From Mycolicibacterium goodii (GTDB lineage: Bacteria > Actinomycetota > Actinomycetes > Mycobacteriales > Mycobacteriaceae), in the NCBI RefSeq assembly GCF_001187505.1, contig NZ_CP012150.1, positions 3,596,001-3,660,000 on the forward strand: a DNA stretch of 64,000 bases. Reading direction: 5' to 3'. Below, piece after piece: positions 9,532-25,700 of this stretch; the stretch's first letter is position 1; every line of letters starts with the position of its first letter. Under the pieces are notes generated by a model. That model had not been told where the DNA came from. It did not search any database and worked only from the letters and a program-made list of their open reading frames with translations. The translations under genes were made by a program, and so were the position numbers.

Positions 9532-10992
9532 ATGAGCGACGTGCCGGAGCGGGATGCGGCCGGATTGCCCGAAGAGCTGAGTGCAGTCGATCAGCTGTTG
9601 CATCGCGGGGAGGCGAACCCGCGCACACGCTCGGGAATCATGGGCGTGGAGATCCTCGACACCACGCCCGACTGGGAGCGGTTCCGCACCCGCTTCGACC
9701 ACGCATCGCGCAAGGTCCTGCGGCTGCGGCAGAAGGTGGTGATGCCGACGCTCCCGACCGCGGCCCCGCGCTGGGTGGTCGACCCGGACTTCAACCTCGA
9801 CTACCACGTGCGACGCGTGCGGGTGCCCGCCCCCGGGACGCTGCGGCAGGTGCTCGACCTCGCCGAGGTGGCGATGCAGTCGCCGATGGACATCTCACGT
9901 CCGCTGTGGAGCGCGACGCTGGTCGAGGGGCTCGCCGACGGGCGCGCCGCGACGATCCTGCATCTGAGCCACGCGGTCAGCGACGCCGTCGGTGGCGTTG
10001 AGATGTTCGCCAGCATCTACGACCTCGAACGCGATCCGGCGCCGGACGCGCCGCCGCCGCTGCCGATCCCGCAGGATCTCTCGCCCAACGAGTTGATGCG
10101 CGAGGGCATCAACCGGCTGCCGGGAACGATCGCGGGCGGAGTGCTCGGCGCCCTCGGCGGTGCGGCGCGCGCGCTCACCAAGGTGGTGCGCGACCCGATC
10201 TCGGCGGTGAGCGGGGCCGTGGACTACGCGATGTCGGGGACCAGGGTGATGGCCCCCGCCGCGGAGCCGTCGCCGCTGCTGCGGCGCCGCAGCCTCGCGT
10301 CGCGCAGCGAGGCCATCGACATACCGTTCGCCGACTTCCACCGCGCGGCCAAGGCCGCGGGTGGCTCCATCAACGACGCCTATCTCGCCGGGGTGTGCCG
10401 TGCGCTGCGGCGCTACCACGACGCCAAGGGCGTGCCCGTCGACTCGCTGCCGATGGCGGTGCCGGTGAACCTGCGCGCCGAGGACGACCCGGCCGGGGGC
10501 AACCGCTTCGCCGGGGTGAATTTGTCGGCCCCGATCGGTATCGAAGACGCCGAGAATCGCATCAAGGCCGTGAGAAGCCAGATGACCAGCAGACGCGAGG
10601 AGCGGGCGATCGACGTCGTCGGCGCCATCGCGCCGGTGCTGAGCCTGCTGCCGGACACCATCCTGGAGTCGGTGGCGGGATCGGTGGTGAACTCCGACGT
10701 CCAGGCCTCCAACGTGCCGATCTATCCGGGTGACACCTACATCGCCGGGGCCCAGATCCTGCGGCACTACGGGCTCGGCCCGCTGCCCGGCGTGGCGATG
10801 ATGGTCGTGCTGATCTCGCGGGGCGGCTACATCACCGTCACCGCCCGCTACGACCGGGCGGCGATCAACGACGACGCGCTCTTCGCCCGCTGCCTGCAGG
10901 AGGGTTTCGACGAGGTGCTGGCCCTCGGCGGCGACACCCGCTGCACCCCGGCCTCGTTCGACCCCGCCCCGAAAGCCGGTGGTGGGCAATGA
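9532..10992 (+). CDS. WS/DGAT-family acyltransferase with altered motif
   Basis: A 486-residue protein of the wax-ester synthase / diacylglycerol acyltransferase family: PLWSATLVEGL, the active-site region ILHLSHAVSDAVGG, SINDAYLAGVCRALRRYH, VPVNLRAEDDPAGGNRFAGVN, and the NVPIYPGDTYIAGAQILRHYGLGPLPG stretch near the end. Where most members have HHxxxDG, this reads S146-H147-xxx-D151-A152: the catalytic His and Asp remain, the first His and the Gly do not. It is the first gene of a three-gene ATGA-coupled operon with PlsC and PlsB2, as for Rv2484c, pointing to glycerolipid or triacylglycerol synthesis. GGGGAGAGGG precedes ATG 9532. Confidence 0.9.
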   Translation: MSDVPERDAAGLPEELSAVDQLLHRGEANPRTRSGIMGVEILDTTPDWERFRTRFDHASRKVLRLRQKVVMPTLPTAAPRWVVDPDFNLDYHVRRVRVPAPGTLRQVLDLAEVAMQSPMDISRPLWSATLVEGLADGRAATILHLSHAVSDAVGGVEMFASIYDLERDPAPDAPPPLPIPQDLSPNELMREGINRLPGTIAGGVLGALGGAARALTKVVRDPISAVSGAVDYAMSGTRVMAPAAEPSPLLRRRSLASRSEAIDIPFADFHRAAKAAGGSINDAYLAGVCRALRRYHDAKGVPVDSLPMAVPVNLRAEDDPAGGNRFAGVNLSAPIGIEDAENRIKAVRSQMTSRREERAIDVVGAIAPVLSLLPDTILESVAGSVVNSDVQASNVPIYPGDTYIAGAQILRHYGLGPLPGVAMMVVLISRGGYITVTARYDRAAINDDALFARCLQEGFDEVLALGGDTRCTPASFDPAPKAGGGQ

Positions 10993-12542
10993 CATCCCCG
11001 AACGGCAAGCAGATGCGGTTGCCCGGGACGCTGGCCGAGATCGAGGCGAGCCCACAGGGCCCGCAGATCGGTGCGTTCTTCGACCTCGACGGCACCCTGG
11101 TGGCGGGCTTCACCGGCGTGATCATGACCCAGGACCGGTTGCGGCGCCGCCAGATGAGCGTCGGTGAGTTCATCGGCATGGTGCAGGCCGGTCTCAACCA
11201 CCGCCTCGGCCGGTCGGAGTTCGAGGACCTGATCGGCAAGGGTGCGCGGATGCTGCGCGGCAACTCGCTCAGCGACCTCGACGAACTCGGTGAGCGCCTG
11301 TTCGTGCAGTACGTGCAGGGCCGCATCTACCCGGAGATGCGCGCGATGGTGCGCGCCCACATGGCCCGCGGCCACACCGTGGTGCTCAGCTCGTCGGCAC
11401 TGACCGTGCAGGTGGAACCGGTGGCGCGCTTCCTCGGGATCGACAACGTGCTGAGCAACAAGTTCGAGACCGACGAGAACGGTGTGATCTCCGGCGAGGT
11501 GACCACCCCGATCATCTGGGGACCCGGAAAGGCCCGTGCCGTACAGGAATTCGCGGCCGCCAACGGGGTCGACCTGTCGAAGAGCTACTTCTACGCCGAC
11601 GGCGACGAGGACGTCGCGCTCATGTACCTGGTGGGCAACCCGCGGCCGACGAACCCGGAGGGCAAGCTGGCCGCGGTCGCCGCCAAACGTGGCTGGCCCG
11701 TCCTGCGTTTCACCAGCCGCAGCGGCAGCAGCCCGATGGCACAACTGCGCACCGCGGTGGGAGTGGCGTCGCTCATGCCGGTGGCGGGGGCCGCGATCGG
11801 GTGGGGCCTGCTGAACCGCAACCGCCGCAGCGGCGTCAACTTCTTCACCTCCACCTGGAGCCGGGTGCTGCTGGCCACCACCGGGGTCAACCTCAACGTG
11901 CTGGGGGAGGAGAACCTGACCGTGCAGCGGCCCGCGGTGTTCATCTTCAACCACCGCAACCAGGCCGACCCGATCATCGCGGGCACCCTGGTGCGCGACA
12001 ATTTCACCGGCGTCGGCAAGAAGGAGCTCGCCAACGACCCGCTGGTCGGCACCCTCGGGCGCGTGATGGATGCGGCGTTCATCGACCGCGACGACCCGGA
12101 GAAGGCCGTAGAAGGCCTGCGCAAGGTGGAAGAACTTGCCCGCCAAGGCATCTCGATTTTGATCGCGCCCGAGGGCACGCGGCTGGACACCACCGCCGTC
12201 GGCCCGTTCAAGAAGGGCGCGTTCCGCATCGCAATGGCGGCGAAGGTGCCCGTGGTGCCCATCGTGATCCGCAACGCCGAGGTGATCGCGGCACGCGACT
12301 CCAGCACGTTCAACCCGGGAACCGTCGACGTCGCGGTGTACCCGCCCATCCCGGTCGACGACTGGACCGTCGAGGAACTGCCGGAACGCATCGAGCAGGT
12401 CCGCCGAATCTACCTCGACACCCTCGCCTCGTGGCCGCACGACCACCTGCCGGAATTCGACATCTACTCGCCGCCGAAAGCCGCGAAGAAGAAGGCGGCC
12501 AGGAAAGCGGCGAAGAAGGCGCCCGCGAAAGGACGTCCGTGA
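10989..12542 (+). CDS. plsC: HAD hydrolase - acylglycerolphosphate acyltransferase fusion
   Basis: A 517-residue two-domain protein. The N-terminal half is a SerB-like HAD phosphatase (FFDLDGTLV at 30-38, [13 protein letters not shown] near 134, [11 protein letters not shown] near 202). The C-terminal half is a PlsC acyltransferase with the NHx4D motif NHRNQAD (321-327), IDRDDPEKA, and APEGTR (393-398). The last 25 residues are a Lys/Ala-rich tail ([16 protein letters not shown] type) that may bind membrane or nucleic acid. It could both acylate lysophosphatidate and dephosphorylate phosphatidate. It is ATGA-coupled to the upstream DGAT-like gene and overlaps plsB2 downstream; the Rv2483c homologue has the same fusion. 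Confidence 0.92.
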   Translation: MTSPNGKQMRLPGTLAEIEASPQGPQIGAFFDLDGTLVAGFTGVIMTQDRLRRRQMSVGEFIGMVQAGLNHRLGRSEFEDLIGKGARMLRGNSLSDLDELGERLFVQYVQGRIYPEMRAMVRAHMARGHTVVLSSSALTVQVEPVARFLGIDNVLSNKFETDENGVISGEVTTPIIWGPGKARAVQEFAAANGVDLSKSYFYADGDEDVALMYLVGNPRPTNPEGKLAAVAAKRGWPVLRFTSRSGSSPMAQLRTAVGVASLMPVAGAAIGWGLLNRNRRSGVNFFTSTWSRVLLATTGVNLNVLGEENLTVQRPAVFIFNHRNQADPIIAGTLVRDNFTGVGKKELANDPLVGTLGRVMDAAFIDRDDPEKAVEGLRKVEELARQGISILIAPEGTRLDTTAVGPFKKGAFRIAMAAKVPVVPIVIRNAEVIAARDSSTFNPGTVDVAVYPPIPVDDWTVEELPERIEQVRRIYLDTLASWPHDHLPEFDIYSPPKAAKKKAARKAAKKAPAKGRP

Positions 12543-14902
12543 CCGCACCACCGACCGACTACTTCGCCAGCTTCACCACGAACGACGACGCGCTGGTGCT
12601 GGCGTCGGTGTCGTCGGACGCCGAACTCGAACTGCTCAACGTCTGGCTGCGCAACCACCGCCGCGAGCACCCCGACTACAAGGTCGACGTGCTCCAACTC
12701 CCGGCCGCCGACGAACCGGCGCCAGGGGATCTCGCGCGGCTGGTCGCAGAACTCGAAGCCGACGAGAACCGGCTCGTGGTCCCGGTGCGGGTGTTCTGGG
12801 TGCCCGGTGGTCTGCCGACGCGGCTGAAGGTGGTGGCCCTGATGTCGGGCCGCGACACCTACCGGCCCCCGGAGATCCTGCAGCGGCGCATCCTGCGCAA
12901 GGATCCGTCGCGGGCGCGGGTGGTCGCCGGTGAACCGGCGAAGGTGTCCGAGCTGCGCAAGCAGTGGACCGAGACAACCGTCGGTGAGAACCCCCGCGAT
13001 TTCGCGCATTTCGTGCTGCGCCGCGCCGTGCTGGCGATCGAGCGCGTCGAGTTGCGGTTGCTGGGACCAGAATACAAGTCACCCCGGCTGGTCAAGCCCG
13101 AGATGATGGCGTCGCAACGGTTCCGGGAGGGCCTCGCGCAGATCCCGGGTGCGACGCCGGAGAAGGCCGGTGAGATGCTCGACGAGCTCTCCACGGGGTG
13201 GAGCAGGTTCTCGGTCGACCTGATCCCGTCCCTCGGCCGGGCCATCTTCAGCCGCGGGTTCGACCCGCGAATCGACTACGACCGCACCGAGATCGAGCAG
13301 ATGCGCCACGCGCTGGAGCAGCATCCGGCGGTGCTGTTGTTCTCCCACCGGTCCTACCTCGACGGCGTCATCGTGCCGGTCGCGATGCAGGAGAACCGGC
13401 TGCCGCCGGTGCACACGTTCGCCGGGATCAATCTGTCGTTCGGCGTGATGGGCCCGATCTTCCGGCATTCGGGCGTGATCTTCCTGCGGCGCAAGCTCGA
13501 CGACCCGCTGTACAAGTATGTGCTGCGCCAGTACGTCGGCTATCTGGTCGAGAAGCGGTTCAACCTGAACTGGTCCATCGAGGGCACCCGGTCACGCACC
13601 GGAAAGATGTTGCCGCCCAAGCTCGGACTGCTCGCCTACGTCGCCGATGCCTACCTCGACGGCCGCAGCGACGACATCCTGCTGCAGCCGGTGTCGATCA
13701 GCTTCGACCAGCTGCACGAGACCGCCGAGTACGCCGAGTATGCGCGCGGCGGCGAGAAGCGGCCCGAGGGGCTGAGCTGGCTGTACAACTTCGTCAAGGC
13801 CCAGGGGGAACGCAACTACGGCAAGATCTATGTCCGCTTCCCCGAAGCGGTTTCGATGCGCCAGTACCTCGGCGAGCCGCACGGCCCCCTCGTCGAGGAC
13901 GACGCCGCCAAGCGGTTGGCGATGCAGAAGATGGCCTTCGAGGTGGCGTGGCGGATCCTGCGGGTCACCCCGGTCAACGCGACGAACCTGGTGTCGGCGC
14001 TGCTGCTCACCGCCCGCGGTGTCGCGCTCACCCTCGAACAACTTCACCAGGCGATGCAGGATTCGCTGGACTACCTGGAGAAGAAGAAGACCCCGGTGAC
14101 CAACAGCGCGATGCGGCTGCGCACCCTCGAAGGTGTGCGCTCGGCGGTCGACGCCCTGTCGGGCGGTCATCCCGTCACGTGCATCGACACCGGCCGCGAA
14201 CCGGTCTGGCGCATCGCCCCGGAGAACGAACTGGAGGCCGCGTTCTACCGCAACTCGCTGATCCACGCGTTCCTGGAGACCTCACTGGTCGAACTGGCCC
14301 TCGCCTACGCCGCGCGCACCGCCGACCGCGCCGAAGGCGACCCGTTGCGGGCGTTCTGGACCCAGGTGGTGCGGCTGCGCGACCTGCTGAAGTTCGACTT
14401 CTACTTCGCCGACTCGGCGGCGTTCCAGCAGAACGTGGCCGAGGAGATGTCCTGGCATGCCAACTGGGAGAACCAGGTTCGCGCCGGCCGTGCGGGCATC
14501 GAGACGCTGATGCGCGCGAAGCGGCCACTGCTCGCCGACGCCATGCTGCGCCCCTACTTCGAGGCGTACACCATCGTCGCCGACGTGCTGCGCGACGCAC
14601 CCGCAGAGATCGCCGAGAAGGACCTGACGAAGCTGGCGCTCGGGGTGGGGCAGCAGTACGTCGCGCAGGGCCGCGTCCGCAACAACGAATCGGTGTCGGC
14701 GTTGCTGTTCGCCACGGCCCGGCAGGTTGCCGCCGATCAGGGCCTGCTCGAACACGGACCCGACCTGATGGCGCGGCGGCGCGCGTTCCGTGCGGAACTG
14801 CGCGGCATCCTGCGCGACCTCGACACCGTCGACCGGTACGCACGCGAACTGTTCGCCGCGCGGGAACGCGACCGGCGCGCGCAGCGGGGCCAAGCGGTGT
14901 GA
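12539..14902 (+). CDS. plsB2: glycerol-3-phosphate acyltransferase PlsB2
   Basis: The 787-residue product carries the acyltransferase block I motif in [16 protein letters not shown] (Hx4D), block [20 protein letters not shown], block [23 protein letters not shown] and block IV near [11 protein letters not shown], followed by the long C-terminal domain of PlsB enzymes. It performs the first acylation of glycerol-3-phosphate at the inner membrane. GTG 12539 overlaps the plsC stop and gives the usual PlsB2 length; a much longer upstream opening lies within plsC and is discarded. It is the last gene of the operon and makes the substrate for the PlsC domain next door. Confidence 0.94.
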   Translation: MTAPPTDYFASFTTNDDALVLASVSSDAELELLNVWLRNHRREHPDYKVDVLQLPAADEPAPGDLARLVAELEADENRLVVPVRVFWVPGGLPTRLKVVALMSGRDTYRPPEILQRRILRKDPSRARVVAGEPAKVSELRKQWTETTVGENPRDFAHFVLRRAVLAIERVELRLLGPEYKSPRLVKPEMMASQRFREGLAQIPGATPEKAGEMLDELSTGWSRFSVDLIPSLGRAIFSRGFDPRIDYDRTEIEQMRHALEQHPAVLLFSHRSYLDGVIVPVAMQENRLPPVHTFAGINLSFGVMGPIFRHSGVIFLRRKLDDPLYKYVLRQYVGYLVEKRFNLNWSIEGTRSRTGKMLPPKLGLLAYVADAYLDGRSDDILLQPVSISFDQLHETAEYAEYARGGEKRPEGLSWLYNFVKAQGERNYGKIYVRFPEAVSMRQYLGEPHGPLVEDDAAKRLAMQKMAFEVAWRILRVTPVNATNLVSALLLTARGVALTLEQLHQAMQDSLDYLEKKKTPVTNSAMRLRTLEGVRSAVDALSGGHPVTCIDTGREPVWRIAPENELEAAFYRNSLIHAFLETSLVELALAYAARTADRAEGDPLRAFWTQVVRLRDLLKFDFYFADSAAFQQNVAEEMSWHANWENQVRAGRAGIETLMRAKRPLLADAMLRPYFEAYTIVADVLRDAPAEIAEKDLTKLALGVGQQYVAQGRVRNNESVSALLFATARQVAADQGLLEHGPDLMARRRAFRAELRGILRDLDTVDRYARELFAARERDRRAQRGQAV

Positions 14903-14950
14903 ACGCGCATTTCGAGAGGTAGGCGCTCCGTTGTGGCCTGAGACACGCCA

Positions 14951-14956
14951 TACGCT
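14951..14956 (+). promoter_or_regulatory. -10 box for leaderless CtaG-like mRNA
   Basis: TACGCT (TANNNT form) ends six bases before ATG 14963. TTGTGG at 14931 could be a -35 but the spacing of 14 is short. The geometry favours a leaderless transcript. Confidence 0.45.
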
Positions 14957-14962
14957 GGAAGC

Positions 14963-16981
14963 ATGACTTCTGTCGGCCGGGTGGCCTCTGACGTGCGTGC
15001 GGTCTGGCCCGTGCTGGTCGGTGTCGGACTCCTCGCCGGCGTGGTCGCGGCCGGCATCGGGGCGCTCGCGCTGGCCGACGCGCTGACCGCGACCGGCCTG
15101 CCCAACCCCGGCCCGGTCACCACCTACGGCCTGCCGTTCGTGCGAGCGGCGGGCGAGATCGCCGCGGTCATCGCGGTCGGGTCGTTCCTGTTCGCCGCGT
15201 TTCTGGTGGCGCCGCAAGACAGCGGCGTGCTCGACGTGGCCGGTTACCGCGCGCTGCGCCTCGGCTCGGCGGCCTCGGCGGTGTGGACCGTATGCGCGGC
15301 CATGCTGGTGCCGTTGACCATCTCCGACGTGTCCGGCCAACCGGTCCTCGACCATCTGAGCCCGGTCGACGTGTGGTCGGCGACCAGCCTCGTCGACATC
15401 GCCGGGGCGTGGCGGTGGACGGCGATCCTGGCCGCCGCCGTGACCATCGCGAGCCTGCCGGTGCTGCGTTGGGCCTGGACTCCGGCGCTGTTTGCGGGGG
15501 CACTGCTGACGCTGGTCCCGCTGGCCCTGACCGGCCACTCGTCGTCCGGCGGCGCGCACGACCTGGCCACCAACAGCCTGTTCATCCACCTGATCGCGGG
15601 TGCGGTGTGGGCCGGCGGGCTGCTGGCGCTGCAGGCCCACGCGATGCGCGCGGGAACGAAGGAGGGCGCGGCCACGGCGCTGGCCGCGCGGCGCTTCTCG
15701 GCACTGGCGTTGTGGTGCTTCATCGCGATGGGCATCAGCGGCGTGATCAACGCGCTGGTGCGGATGGAACCCGCGGACCTGTTCCGCACCTCCTACGGCT
15801 GGCTCATCGTCGGCAAGATCGTCGCACTCGCCGTCCTGGGGGCGCTGGGCTACCTCCAGCGCCGCAGCGCGGTGTCGGCACTGCAGGCCGACCCCACAGC
15901 GCGTCGCCCGCTGATCCGGCTCGCGCTCACCGAGGGGGCGATCTTCGGCGTGACCTTCGGCATCGCCGTCGGGCTCGGCCGCACCCCGCCGCCGCCGATC
16001 GGGCGCGTGCCCAGCGCCGCCGAGGTGGCGATCGGTTACGACTTCGCCGGCCCGCCGACGGTGGCCCGGGTGCTGTTCGACTGGCGCTTCGACCTGCTGT
16101 TCGGGACCGCAGCGATCGTCGGCGCACTGGTGTACCTCGCGGCGCTGTACCGCCTGCGTCGCCGCGGCGACGCGTGGCCGGCCGGGCGCACCCTCGCCTG
16201 GTTGCTGGGCTGTGCGACGCTGCTGTTCACGACGTCGTCGGGCCTCGGCCGGTACATGCCCGCCATGTTCAGCATGCACATGATCGCCCACATGCTGCTG
16301 TCCATGCTGGTGCCGATCCTGCTGGTGCTCGGCGCGCCGGTGACCATGGCGCTGCGCGCGCTGCCCGCGGCCGGCCGCGGACAGCCGCCGGGCCCGCGCG
16401 AATGGCTGCTGGCCGCGCTGCACTCCCGGATCTCGATGTTCTTCACCAACCCCGTGATCGCGACGGTGATGTTCGTGGTCGGGTTCTACGGCTTGTACTT
16501 CGGCGGCATCTTCGACGCAGCGGTCAGCAACCATGCAGCGCACGTGCTGATGAACGTGCACTTCCTGCTGACGGGCTACCTGTTCTACTGGGTGGTGATC
16601 GGCATCGACCCGACCCCGCGGCCCATCCCGCACCTCGGCAAGATCGGCATGGTCTTCGCGTCACTGCCGCTGCACGCGTTCTTCGGCGTGGTGATGATGG
16701 GCATGCAGACGGTGCTCGGCGAACCCTTCTACCGGTCGCTGCAGCTGAGCTGGCACACCGATCTGCTCGCCGACCAGAAACTCGGCGGTGGTGTGGCGTG
16801 GGCGGCCGGTGAGGTCCCGCTGGTGATCGTGATGCTCGCGCTGCTGATCCAGTGGCGGCGCAGCGACGACCGCACGGCCAGGCGGCTCGACCGCGCGGCC
16901 GATCGCGACGACGACGCCGATCTGGCGGCCTACAACCGGATGCTGGCCCACCTGGCCCGCCAGGACAACCCGCCGCAATGA
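14963..16981 (+). CDS. CopD / CtaG-like polytopic membrane protein
   Basis: A 672-residue integral membrane protein with many hydrophobic segments. The first half resembles CopD copper-resistance proteins (HLIAGAVWAGGLLALQAH near residue 210, then MGISGVINALVRM). The second half matches the caa3-oxidase assembly factor CtaG family, with the conserved His-rich helix MFSMHMIAHMLLSMLVP near residue 435 and NHAAHVLMNVHFLLTGYLFYW near 520. Likely role: copper handling for cytochrome oxidase assembly or copper tolerance in the cytoplasmic membrane. It is preceded by plsB2 (60 bases) and followed by a large hairpin. The fused CopD-CtaG organisation is common in actinobacteria; the cargo is inferred from family only. 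Confidence 0.85.
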   Translation: MTSVGRVASDVRAVWPVLVGVGLLAGVVAAGIGALALADALTATGLPNPGPVTTYGLPFVRAAGEIAAVIAVGSFLFAAFLVAPQDSGVLDVAGYRALRLGSAASAVWTVCAAMLVPLTISDVSGQPVLDHLSPVDVWSATSLVDIAGAWRWTAILAAAVTIASLPVLRWAWTPALFAGALLTLVPLALTGHSSSGGAHDLATNSLFIHLIAGAVWAGGLLALQAHAMRAGTKEGAATALAARRFSALALWCFIAMGISGVINALVRMEPADLFRTSYGWLIVGKIVALAVLGALGYLQRRSAVSALQADPTARRPLIRLALTEGAIFGVTFGIAVGLGRTPPPPIGRVPSAAEVAIGYDFAGPPTVARVLFDWRFDLLFGTAAIVGALVYLAALYRLRRRGDAWPAGRTLAWLLGCATLLFTTSSGLGRYMPAMFSMHMIAHMLLSMLVPILLVLGAPVTMALRALPAAGRGQPPGPREWLLAALHSRISMFFTNPVIATVMFVVGFYGLYFGGIFDAAVSNHAAHVLMNVHFLLTGYLFYWVVIGIDPTPRPIPHLGKIGMVFASLPLHAFFGVVMMGMQTVLGEPFYRSLQLSWHTDLLADQKLGGGVAWAAGEVPLVIVMLALLIQWRRSDDRTARRLDRAADRDDDADLAAYNRMLAHLARQDNPPQ

Positions 16982-17027
16982 GCGGCCGTTTTCGAGCGCG
17001 GCGTATGTGCGCGGCGTTCGAGCGCGG

Positions 17028-17084
17028 CGAGGCTGTAGTTACCGGGCTGTGCACTCGCACTTCCGCTCGGTAACTACAGCCTCG
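17028..17084. terminator. 17-bp perfect inverted repeat after CtaG-like gene
   Basis: Arms at 17028-17044 and 17068-17084 (CGAGGCTGTAGTTACCG and its complement) are separated by 23 bases. They lie 46 bases after the CtaG-like stop. There is no T-tract, as for most mycobacterial hairpin terminators. The strands of both flanking genes are the same, so it would end the upstream transcript. Confidence 0.55.
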
Positions 17085-17268
17085 CGGTCCTGCGGTCGCC
17101 TGAGCCGGGTCCAGGGGCCGACCGTTGTCCCCAGATCGCATTTCATCCACAACCCGCCGCTTCCTGCAGCCCTGCGCACGGCCCGTGTCGGCCGCCTGGC
17201 GATGAATGGGTCCCAGGCGGCCGGGATCTCACCGGTTCGCATGGATGAGAAAGCGAAAGGGAATGAAC

Positions 17269-17802
17269 ATGTTCGAGACACCGTTCACCGTGGTCGGCAA
17301 CATCATCACCAATCCGGTGCGGCTGCGCTTCGGCGATCAGGAGCTCTACAAGTTCCGGGTGGCCAGCAACTCGCGCAGGCGCGGCGCCGACGGCACCTGG
17401 GAGCCCGGCAACTCGCTGTATGTCACGGTGAACTGCTGGGGGAACCTGGCCAGGGGCGTCAGCGCCTCGCTGGGCAAGGGCGACTCGGTGGTCGTCGTCG
17501 GTCACCTCTACACCAACGAGTACGAGGACCGCGAAGGTGTGCGCCGCTCGTCGGTCGAGGTCAGGGCCACCGCGGTGGGCCCGGACCTGTCCCGGTGCAT
17601 CGCCCGGGTGGAAAAGGTGCAGGCCGCCAAGGGGCCGAGGGCGGACGCCGCGGTCGGTCCCGAGATGGGCATCGGTGACGCCGGCGACCGACGGGGGCAC
17701 CTCGACGACGCGGAAGACCCCGAGGACCTGGAAGCCTCGGCGGAGGACCGCGATGACCTGGGTGAGGACCTCGCCGACGACGGGTTGCCACTGACGGCGT
17801 AG
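17269..17802 (+). CDS. second single-stranded DNA-binding protein (SSBb)
   Basis: A 177-residue OB-fold protein: MFETPFTVVGNIITNPVRLRFGDQELYKFRVASNSRR with SLYVTVNCWGNLA and SVVVVGHLYTNEYED. ATG 17269 was chosen because GAAAGGGA sits six bases upstream; ATG 17263 and an earlier in-frame start are less well placed. The acidic tail lacks the DDDIPF end of the housekeeping SSB and instead ends DDGLPLTA, which is the mark of mycobacterial SSBb (Rv2478c type), thought to act in stress or recombination. It stands alone between a hairpin and the ettA promoter region. Confidence 0.88.
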   Translation: MFETPFTVVGNIITNPVRLRFGDQELYKFRVASNSRRRGADGTWEPGNSLYVTVNCWGNLARGVSASLGKGDSVVVVGHLYTNEYEDREGVRRSSVEVRATAVGPDLSRCIARVEKVQAAKGPRADAAVGPEMGIGDAGDRRGHLDDAEDPEDLEASAEDRDDLGEDLADDGLPLTA

Positions 17803-17819
17803 CCACATTCGGCCACGCC

Positions 17820-17825
17820 TAGGAT
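17820..17825 (+). promoter_or_regulatory. possible -10 box upstream of ettA
   Basis: TAGGAT (TANNNT) lies 18 bases after the ssb stop and would start a transcript with a leader of about 75 bases. No clear -35 is seen. Confidence 0.3.
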
Positions 17826-17908
17826 GGTCGGCGAGCAAGCGGCGGTTGCCGCTGTCACCGCGAGCGCACCGAGACGACTCGAACAGCTTCAGAAAGGCAC
17901 ATCACGGC

Positions 17909-24533
<6,625 letters not shown>

Positions 24534-24562
24534 GCCAGGGCGCTCGCCCGAGGAGAGACAAC

Positions 24563-24970
24563 GTGAGCTTTACGACGCCGGTGCATGTGCGTTGGTCGGA
24601 TATCGACATGTACCAGCACATCAACCATGCCACCATGGTCACCATCCTCGAAGAGGCGCGGATACCGTTCCTGCGTGAGCCGTTCGGCCCAACGATCGAC
24701 ACCATCGGCCTGCTGATCGCCGAGGTGAACATCTCCTACAAGGGTCAGCTGCGGCTGATCGATTCGCCGCTGCAGGTGACCATGTGGAGCAAGCGGGTCC
24801 GCGCGGTCGACTTCACCATCGGCTACGAGGTGCGGTCGGTCAACGCCGCGCCGGACGCCAAACCGTCGGTGATCGGGGAGACGCAGTTGGCGGCCGTGCA
24901 CATCGAACAGCAACGGCTGGAACGGCTTACGCCCGAACAACGCGCATATCTCGAATCACATCTGCGATGA
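24563..24970 (+). CDS. hot-dog acyl-CoA thioesterase (4HBT family)
   Basis: A 135-residue single-domain thioesterase of the 4-hydroxybenzoyl-CoA type: VHVRWSDIDMYQHINHATMVTILEEAR, where the Asp and the HxNH-like region form the active site, and a short beta-rich remainder. GTG 24563 has GAGGAGAGA immediately upstream; GTG 24530, which overlaps the gdh stop, lacks one, so the shorter start was taken. Substrate unknown; these enzymes often hydrolyse fatty or aryl acyl-CoA. It links gdh to the unknown gene that follows through an ATGA overlap. Syntenic with Rv2475c. Confidence 0.87.
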   Translation: MSFTTPVHVRWSDIDMYQHINHATMVTILEEARIPFLREPFGPTIDTIGLLIAEVNISYKGQLRLIDSPLQVTMWSKRVRAVDFTIGYEVRSVNAAPDAKPSVIGETQLAAVHIEQQRLERLTPEQRAYLESHLR

Positions 24971-25623
24971 ACGTCGGGGAACGTGGCCTGTGGATCGAGA
25001 ATCCGCGGGACCGCAGGGATCTCATGACGTTCGTCGACCGCGCGCTGCGCCTCGACGAGGCCGCGGTGGTGCGGTTCCGTGAGCGGCGCGACACGGGTCA
25101 TGTGGTCGCTTGGGTGGCAACGGGTTTCGACGTGCTCGCCAGCCGCGTGGTGCCCGCACGGGTCCGCCCGCACGACATGTCGGCGGGGGCCGACACCCTC
25201 GCGCTGTCCCTGGCGGGCAGCGGTGACCACGTCGACCCGGGCTTCCCGATGGATTCGGCCTGGCGTGGTGCATTGCCGCCCGAGGACGGGTTCGTCCACC
25301 TCGACGACGTCCCCGCTCGAGTGGTGCTCGACCTGGCGCAGCAGGGCCTCGCGCTGGCCAGGGAACACAGCAGTGCGCACGGTCCGCCCGCGTCGCTGCT
25401 GGATCAGGAGGTGCTGTCGGTGACCGGAGGCGACATCACCGTCGGCATCCCGATGCGGTGTGTGTTCGCCTTGACCGCAATGGGTTTCCTGCCGCAGACG
25501 GGTGATGAGGTGAGCACGCAGGAGATCGTCCGGGTGCGCGCGCACGCCGCGTGGCTGCGCATCGACGCGCGCTTCGGGTCGGTGTACCGCCGCCGCGGTC
25601 AACCCACCCTGATCCTCAACTGA
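24967..25623 (+). CDS. conserved protein of unknown function (Rv2474c-like)
   Basis: A 218-residue soluble protein that I recognise only by position (Rv2474c). It has no signal peptide or membrane span. The sequence is acidic and Val/Ala rich, with segments MNVGERGLWIENPRDRRDL, GFPMDSAWRGALPPEDGF and RIDARFGSVYRRRGQPTLIL. No catalytic motif is evident. It starts inside the thioesterase stop (ATGA), so a shared transcript and perhaps a shared pathway are likely. It is convergent with the alpha-glucosidase gene across a very strong hairpin. Confidence 0.8.
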   Translation: MNVGERGLWIENPRDRRDLMTFVDRALRLDEAAVVRFRERRDTGHVVAWVATGFDVLASRVVPARVRPHDMSAGADTLALSLAGSGDHVDPGFPMDSAWRGALPPEDGFVHLDDVPARVVLDLAQQGLALAREHSSAHGPPASLLDQEVLSVTGGDITVGIPMRCVFALTAMGFLPQTGDEVSTQEIVRVRAHAAWLRIDARFGSVYRRRGQPTLILN

Positions 25624-25630
25624 CTCACCT

Positions 25631-25692
25631 CGCGAGCAGACGCAAAACTGCTATTTTCCACGCGAAAACAGGCAGTTTTGCGTCTGCTCGCG
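25631..25692. terminator. 21-bp perfect inverted repeat between convergent genes
   Basis: Arms at 25631-25651 and 25672-25692 are exact complements (outer part CGCGAGCAGACGC) and the pairing continues imperfectly into the loop. The element fills the 77-base gap between the unknown gene and aglA and should work in both directions; the arms contain AAAA/TTTT, so a short U-run occurs within the stem. Confidence 0.75.
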
Positions 25693-25700
25693 GGGGGAAA

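Noticed and set aside
14282..16633. 783-codon minus-strand open frame opposite plsB2 and the CtaG-like gene
   Set aside because: It covers two good genes, is full of Arg, Gln, His and Gly with no fold-like pattern, and is typical of antisense openings in high-GC DNA.
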